A stretch of DNA of 53,060 nt from CAZLWA01 sp964563165 (GTDB taxonomy: Bacteria > CLD3 > SB21): positions 1-53,060 of the forward strand of contig CAZLWA010000014.1 in the NCBI GenBank assembly GCA_964563165.1. Reading direction: 5' to 3'. Shown here in pieces: positions 49,542 through 53,060 of this stretch. The position numbers were made by a program, and so were the translations under genes. The notes beneath the pieces are model-generated. The model searched no databases. It was not told the DNA's origin and saw only the letters and a list, made by a program, of their open reading frames with translations. Numbering within the stretch: position 1 is the stretch's first letter; the number at the start of each line of letters is the position of its first letter.

Positions 49542-50531
49542 ATGAATAAATTCGAATATGCGGTGCCGCAGAAAGTCGCGGACGTTTTCACGCTGTTAAA
49601 AGCAAATAATTCCATGATCAAAGCGGGCGGAATTGATGTGCTCGATCTCATGAAAGAATCGCTGATCGAGCCGACGCGGCTGGTCACTATCCGCGACCTG
49701 AAGGAATTAAATTTCATTAGGGAAGATTCCGGCGGCGCGGTGATCGGGGCAGCGACGACGTTAGCCGAATTGGCTGAAAACAAATGGATCAACGGGCAAT
49801 TCCGGGCTTTGGCTCAGGCAGCCGTGGGAGCGGCGACGCCGCAAATCCGAAACGCCGCTACCGTCGGCGGAAATTTGTGCCAGCGGCCGCGGTGCTGGTA
49901 TTTTCGCAGCCATGATTTTCCCTGTACGCGCAAAGGCGGCAGCCAGTGCTTTGCCTTGGACGGTGAAAATCAATACCACGCGATATTCGGAAATCAGGAC
50001 GGGTGCGTGATCGTTCATCCCTCCGCAACCGCCGTGGCGCTGATGGCGCTCGGGGCAAAACTGAAAATCGTTTCGGAAAAATCTGCCCGCGAGATCTCCA
50101 TCGAGGATTTTTTTATTGCTCCGGCGAAAGATATTACGAAGGAAAATATTCTCAAAAATGACGAGTTGATTTCGGAAATCATCGTTCCGAAGCCGGCCAA
50201 GGGCTCCGTCAATTATTATTATAAGCAGAAGGAAAAGCAATCGTTCGATTGGCCGATCGCTGAAGTCGCGGTGAATTTGACCCTGGACGGAAAAAATTGT
50301 TCGGATGCGAGAATTGTTCTCGGCGCCGCGGCGCCGGTACCGTGGCGTATTCCCAAAGCAGAAAATATGTTGAAAAACCAAACGATCACGAAAGACCTTG
50401 CCCGCAAAGCCTCCGAAGAAGCCATGAAGGACGCCGCGCCTCTTTCACAAAATGGTTATAAAGTTGATGTGTTCATGGCGGTCATTACAAGGACGATCTG
50501 CTGGGCGGCCGGAATTGACCCGTTCAAATAA
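49542..50531 (+). CDS. molybdenum hydroxylase FAD subunit with extra 4Fe-4S site (PaoB-like)
   Basis: A 329-residue FAD-binding subunit. FAD-binding KAGGIDVLDLMK and ATPQIRNAATVGGNLCQ are normal for the family. The insert C-QRPRCWYFR ... PCTRKGGSQC-F holds four cysteines, the 4Fe-4S cluster loop seen in PaoB and 4-hydroxybenzoyl-CoA reductase beta subunits. The C-terminal CO dehydrogenase flavoprotein domain (YYYKQKEKQSFDWPIAEVAV) is complete. I chose ATG 49542 (AAAGGGTGTAAT upstream); an in-frame ATG at 49503 lies inside the repeat arm. It would pass electrons on from the Mo and 2Fe-2S subunits to an acceptor, possibly a quinone or cytochrome, not in the window. Confidence 0.92.
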   Translation: MNKFEYAVPQKVADVFTLLKANNSMIKAGGIDVLDLMKESLIEPTRLVTIRDLKELNFIREDSGGAVIGAATTLAELAENKWINGQFRALAQAAVGAATPQIRNAATVGGNLCQRPRCWYFRSHDFPCTRKGGSQCFALDGENQYHAIFGNQDGCVIVHPSATAVALMALGAKLKIVSEKSAREISIEDFFIAPAKDITKENILKNDELISEIIVPKPAKGSVNYYYKQKEKQSFDWPIAEVAVNLTLDGKNCSDARIVLGAAAPVPWRIPKAENMLKNQTITKDLARKASEEAMKDAAPLSQNGYKVDVFMAVITRTICWAAGIDPFK

Positions 50532-50537
50532 AACGCA

Positions 50538-50646
50538 TTGCCACCAAGACACAAAGGCTCTAAGTTTCACTAAGTTCTTTATAGTTCTTTATTAGGCCGT
50601 AAAAAATATTCTTTGTGTAACTTTGCACCTTCGTGCCGTTGTGGCG
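50538..50646. repeat. dispersed inverted repeat, ORF-less copy after the FAD-subunit gene
   Basis: Left arm about 50538-50574 (TTGCCACCAAGACACAAAGG...) and right arm about 50611-50646 (CTTTGTGTAACTTTGCACCT...) are inverted copies around an AT-rich 36-base middle. It separates the FAD gene from the small Cys-rich gene. Confidence 0.75.
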
Positions 50647-50657
50647 GAAAGAAATTT

Positions 50658-50873
50658 ATGGAAAAAAAATCGCAGTGCCGTTTTTTACGGACAAAAACTT
50701 CGTATACTCCGGACGCCGACCATCTGGAATCCCGGCGCAGCGGCGAATCGGCTACGGCTCAATATTGGTGCTTGTGCACGATGATGACCGCCGGACCCGA
50801 TAATGATATGGCTGCTCCGGAAGTGTGCCAAACCCATCGCCCTTGTTATCACGAAATTGAATTGCCGGTTTGA
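50658..50873 (+). CDS. small Cys-rich protein, 71 residues
   Basis: A small polar protein with six cysteines: C7 (KKSQCRFLRT), the pair WCLCTM near residues 38-40, then VCQTHRPCYHE near 55-62. The pattern C-x(n)-CxC-x(n)-C-x4-C suggests a metal- or cluster-binding site. The start ATG at 50658 follows GGCGGAAAGAAATTT; an in-frame ATG at 50613 sits within the repeat arm. No signal peptide. It lies downstream of the FAD-subunit gene on the same strand and could be an accessory factor for the hydroxylase, which is inference. The family is unrecognised. It ends 4 bases before the convergent metallo-beta-lactamase-fold gene. Confidence 0.6.
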   Translation: MEKKSQCRFLRTKTSYTPDADHLESRRSGESATAQYWCLCTMMTAGPDNDMAAPEVCQTHRPCYHEIELPV

Positions 50874-50877
50874 AATT

Positions 50878-51963
50878 TCAAATATAGATAACTTCGCCGA
50901 CGTCCGGTGTCCTCAATTCGCCGTTAATTTTCTTCTCCGCTTCGATCCGCTTCAGCCAGGTCAACGGCTCACCGAGTGGTTCATCCGCCAAATCAAATGT
51001 TCCGTAATGTATGGGAATTAAGACTCTTCCCTTCAAATCGTGAAAGGCTTTTACCGCCTCTTCCGGATTCAAATGGTTCTGTTGCATCATGTACGGCGGC
51101 TTGTACGCGGCGATAGGTAAGAGACAATAATCGATGGGTGAGAATAATCCGGCTATTTCAACAAAATGGTTCGCGTAGCCGGTATCTCCCGCGAAAAAAA
51201 TTCGCCGGCCGTTCCATTCGATCAAAAAACTGCCCCACAACATTTTATTACGATCCCAAAGCGAACGCTGATTCCAATGCTGGGCCGGTAAAAAATAAAT
51301 TCGAAACGATTCGTCCACATTAAATTCCTGGTACCAGCCGGCTTCTTGCGGCATCACATATTTATTGAGGTCTTCGATGACCTTACCCATTCTAAGTCCC
51401 GTCAGTGCTTTCATCCTTTTATTCGACCACTGCCCGGTCGTTTCGGAATCCAGATGATCGAAGTGGCCGTGGGAAATCAGCAGATAGTCGACGATTCTTA
51501 GGTCTCCAATCGCCAGGGGAAGAGACGCATACCGTTGTTGAAAAGGCGGGGCCGTCAAACACGGATCGGTTAAGAGCCATTTATTCTGAATATGAAAAAG
51601 AAATGCCGCATGACCGAGCCAGATAATGCAGTCGCCGCGAATGGCCGACAGATCTTGAACCGGCACCGTCAGGAGACGGAACCCGTCGTTCTTCTTTTCT
51701 CGTTTCTGCGGATTCCCGGATAGAAACCATTTGATAACCGTTCCAAAGGGAATGAGCGCCGCTTCAGGGTCTTCATTGACAAATTGGTCGTCGACTAACT
51801 TGTTTCCGGCATAGTTTTCTTTGAAGGTATTTAAAGATGCGTTTTTGAGATATTGGATTTTTTCTTCTCCGCCGGGCGCCGCGGAACTAAAACGTTTCAT
51901 CAGCAAGAGCGAAGCGCTTTCCAGTCCGACCAGTTGTAAAAATTTTCTGCGCGTCGTGGGCAT
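50878..51963 (-). CDS. exported metallo-beta-lactamase-fold hydrolase (NAPE-PLD-like)
   Basis: A 361-residue protein with a twin-arginine-like leader TTRRKFLQLVGLESASLLLM and MBL fold. Zinc ligands: HGHFDHLD (about residues 165-172) with a preceding IIWLGHAAFLFHI, the DTGYANHF block (GDTG), and the last His in LIPIHYGTFDLADEP. This is the layout of N-acyl-phosphatidylethanolamine-specific phospholipase D and related lipid hydrolases. It should act at the membrane's outer face. Convergent with the Cys-rich gene. It starts 2 bases before the stop of the 152-residue membrane protein, so the two may be co-transcribed. Actual substrate unknown. Confidence 0.88.
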   Translation of the reverse strand: MPTTRRKFLQLVGLESASLLLMKRFSSAAPGGEEKIQYLKNASLNTFKENYAGNKLVDDQFVNEDPEAALIPFGTVIKWFLSGNPQKREKKNDGFRLLTVPVQDLSAIRGDCIIWLGHAAFLFHIQNKWLLTDPCLTAPPFQQRYASLPLAIGDLRIVDYLLISHGHFDHLDSETTGQWSNKRMKALTGLRMGKVIEDLNKYVMPQEAGWYQEFNVDESFRIYFLPAQHWNQRSLWDRNKMLWGSFLIEWNGRRIFFAGDTGYANHFVEIAGLFSPIDYCLLPIAAYKPPYMMQQNHLNPEEAVKAFHDLKGRVLIPIHYGTFDLADEPLGEPLTWLKRIEAEKKINGELRTPDVGEVIYI

Positions 51964-51965
51964 GG

Positions 51966-52424
51966 TTATTTTTTAAAATATTTTTTATACGTAAACAGCG
52001 CTAAATAATTTATCAGCGTCACCGAGCCGGCAATGAGGCACCAAAACGATCCGATTAAGAAAGTCACGGAAAATTCACCTTTCCACATACCGCTGCGCTT
52101 TCGAAAATGAAAAAATTCTTCCGCAATATACGCATAGTCGATAACGGTGAACACGGCAAAAATCAGGAATGCCGCCAAAAAGAAAATGCCTCGCGCGCGT
52201 TTCAGATCCGCTATGTTCGACAAAACCAATAATACCGCAAAAAAACACGGAGTGGCAAACGCTAAGATCGAGTCCAACGTATGGTAATCGTACATAACGG
52301 AATCCACGCTGTCCGTAGATTCGAGTACATTAATCGTACGATAGGATAAATAAGAAAGCACGGCAATCATGATCGCTGCCGAACTTAGAAAGACTTTATC
52401 CGGCGTGTTTAATTTGGAGAGCAT
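51966..52424 (-). CDS. integral membrane protein, 152 residues
   Basis: Four hydrophobic segments are visible: VFLSSAAIMIAVLSYLSYRT, LAFATPCFFAVLLVLSNIAD, GIFFLAAFLIFAVFTVIDYA and FLIGSFWCLIAGSVTLINYL. The C-terminus is basic (YKKYFKK). No family was recognised. Its stop is 2 bases from the start of the MBL-fold gene on the same strand, suggesting one transcript. It is preceded by the terminator of the small secreted gene, so a promoter should lie near 52425-52443. Confidence 0.72.
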   Translation of the reverse strand: MLSKLNTPDKVFLSSAAIMIAVLSYLSYRTINVLESTDSVDSVMYDYHTLDSILAFATPCFFAVLLVLSNIADLKRARGIFFLAAFLIFAVFTVIDYAYIAEEFFHFRKRSGMWKGEFSVTFLIGSFWCLIAGSVTLINYLALFTYKKYFKK

Positions 52425-52443
52425 ACCGTTACTCTAAAAATAG

Positions 52444-52473
52444 AAAAGGCAGAGTTCATAGCTCCGCCTTTTA
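52444..52473 (-). terminator. intrinsic terminator after the CC-motif gene
   Basis: On the minus strand AAAAGGCGGAG and CTCTGCCTTTT form a stem with one G-T pair and a seven-base loop, followed by CTATTTTTAG. It begins 24 bases after the stop codon. Confidence 0.8.
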
Positions 52474-52496
52474 AAATCGATCGCGTATTCGAAAAA

Positions 52497-52682
52497 TTAT
52501 TTTTTTTGCTCGCAGCAGCTGGTTCCCGCATCTGCCGTCGTCTTGCTCGTGGCACAACATTCGGATTTTTTAGCTTGGCTTTCCTGCGCAGCCGCGTTTG
52601 CTGCTTTAACGTTGTTGGCATATACCCAACTGCCGACACTCAATAGAATAGCCATACCGATGAGGATCAGATTCCTTTTCAT
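52497..52682 (-). CDS. small secreted Cys-pair protein, 61 residues
   Basis: Residues 1-22 (MKRNLILIGMAILLSVGSWV, YA) form a signal peptide. The mature 39 residues are Ala/Lys/Ser-rich with two CC pairs (KKSECCATSK and GTSCCEQKK). Such secreted small proteins could bind metal or carry a disulfide; there is no recognised family. The start follows AAAGGAATCAAAT, a fair ribosome-binding site, and a terminator follows (52444-52473), so it looks monocistronic. Function unknown. Confidence 0.7.
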   Translation of the reverse strand: MKRNLILIGMAILLSVGSWVYANNVKAANAAAQESQAKKSECCATSKTTADAGTSCCEQKK

Positions 52683-52775
52683 ATTTGATTCCTTTTTGAA
52701 TGTAATTGAACTCTTTGAAGTTAAACAAAGAAGGTTTGTCTTTCAAGTGTTTTATGAAAAAATATTTGTTTTTCG

Positions 52776-52989
52776 GGGGCGCAAAGACGCGAAGGCACGA
52801 AGTTTCACGGAGAATTCTTTATGGCTTAACAAGAAATCAGAACTTGGTGGGCTTTGAGTCTTTGTGTCTTCGTGGCAGAATGAATGATCCGCTTTTTAGC
52901 CACAAAGGCACCAAGGCACAAATTTTTTTATGTTTTGGCCGGCAATTATGTAACTTGGTGAACCTTTGAGTCTTTGTGTCTTCGTGGCA
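52776..52989. repeat. two consecutive dispersed inverted-repeat units; no gene in 52683-53060
   Basis: Unit 1 has arms at about 52776-52810 (GGGGCGCAAAGACGCGAAGG...) and 52853-52877 (TTTGAGTCTTTGTGTCTTCG...); unit 2 at 52898-52922 (GCCACAAAGGCACCAAGGCA...) and 52964-52989. Their right arms are virtually identical. Reading frames here merely cross the repeats. The stretch 52683-53060 holds nothing else recognisable. Confidence 0.8.
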
Positions 52990-53060
52990 AGTATTCAACC
53001 ATTTAATGAGTATTTTTGCAACACCTGACAGAAAAAACTGATATTTGTTTAACGTCGAAT

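Noticed and set aside
52706..52969. 87-residue plus-strand frame
   Set aside because: It only reads through dispersed repeat arms.

Overview
The window looks like a chromosomal segment of an FCB-superphylum (Bacteroidetes/Ignavibacteria/KSB1-like) Gram-negative bacterium. The reasons are two GWxTD-domain secreted proteins, an LptE-type outer-membrane lipoprotein, several lipobox proteins, a small outer-membrane beta-barrel, and a ClpS with the NDEIHTFDEV signature. This placement is inference from gene content. Promoter-like boxes (TTGA.. about 17 bases from TA...T) precede several transcription units. No rRNA, tRNA or CRISPR array was found.

Layout. 1-4400 (minus strand): the 5' end of tryptophan 2,3-dioxygenase, an ankyrin lipoprotein bracketed by REP-like palindromes, rpiB, a 7Fe-type ferredoxin, small unknown proteins and an FmdB zinc ribbon. 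4600-10980 (plus): lpdA, engB, a GWxTD protein, asnS, a PD40-repeat lipoprotein and an unknown protein. 11022-18820 (minus): the compact run rimO, GWxTD, THEP1-like NTPase, era, moeA, mutS2. 18986-25021: a divergent metallophosphatase, an outer-membrane barrel, rpsU, a subtilase fused to a CBM48-like domain, a two-parvulin PpiD/SurA-like chaperone and clpS. 25045-29743 (minus): gltX, coaBC, rpoZ, a methyltransferase and a hemolysin-III membrane protein. 29800-30340: an array of about 51-base palindromic units. 30508-41689 (minus): a long co-directional run of gmk, sigma-54 activator, lptE, a TPR protein, gcvH, hybrid kinase, degenerate GGDEF response regulator, gcvP and a small protein. 41955-45076 (minus): M28 peptidase, EamA transporter and a SnoaL-like protein. 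45336-50873 (plus): a periplasmic PaoABC-like molybdenum hydroxylase operon with two paralogous lipoproteins and a Cys-rich protein. 50878-52682 (minus): an NAPE-PLD-like metallo-beta-lactamase-fold protein, a membrane protein and a small secreted CC-motif protein.

How genes work together. gcvP, gcvH and lpdA supply three of the four glycine-cleavage components; gcvT is not in the window. moeA supplies molybdenum cofactor that the molybdenum hydroxylase needs. PpiD/SurA-like chaperone and LptE serve envelope assembly.

The most unusual feature is a dispersed inverted-repeat family with arms resembling GCCACAAAGGCACAAAG. One copy encloses a frameshifted GxxExxY (PD-(D/E)XK nuclease-fold) gene and sits between the Mo-subunit and FAD-subunit genes of the hydroxylase operon. 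ORF-less copies occur at six other places, in two cases supplying the ends of neighbouring proteins (CoaBC C-terminus, LptE N-terminus). Other points of interest are a crossing-stem RNA element before a T-run near 2931-3024, a receiver-GGDEF protein with multiple signature residues replaced, and a lipoprotein with two ExbD-like domains plus ankyrin repeats.
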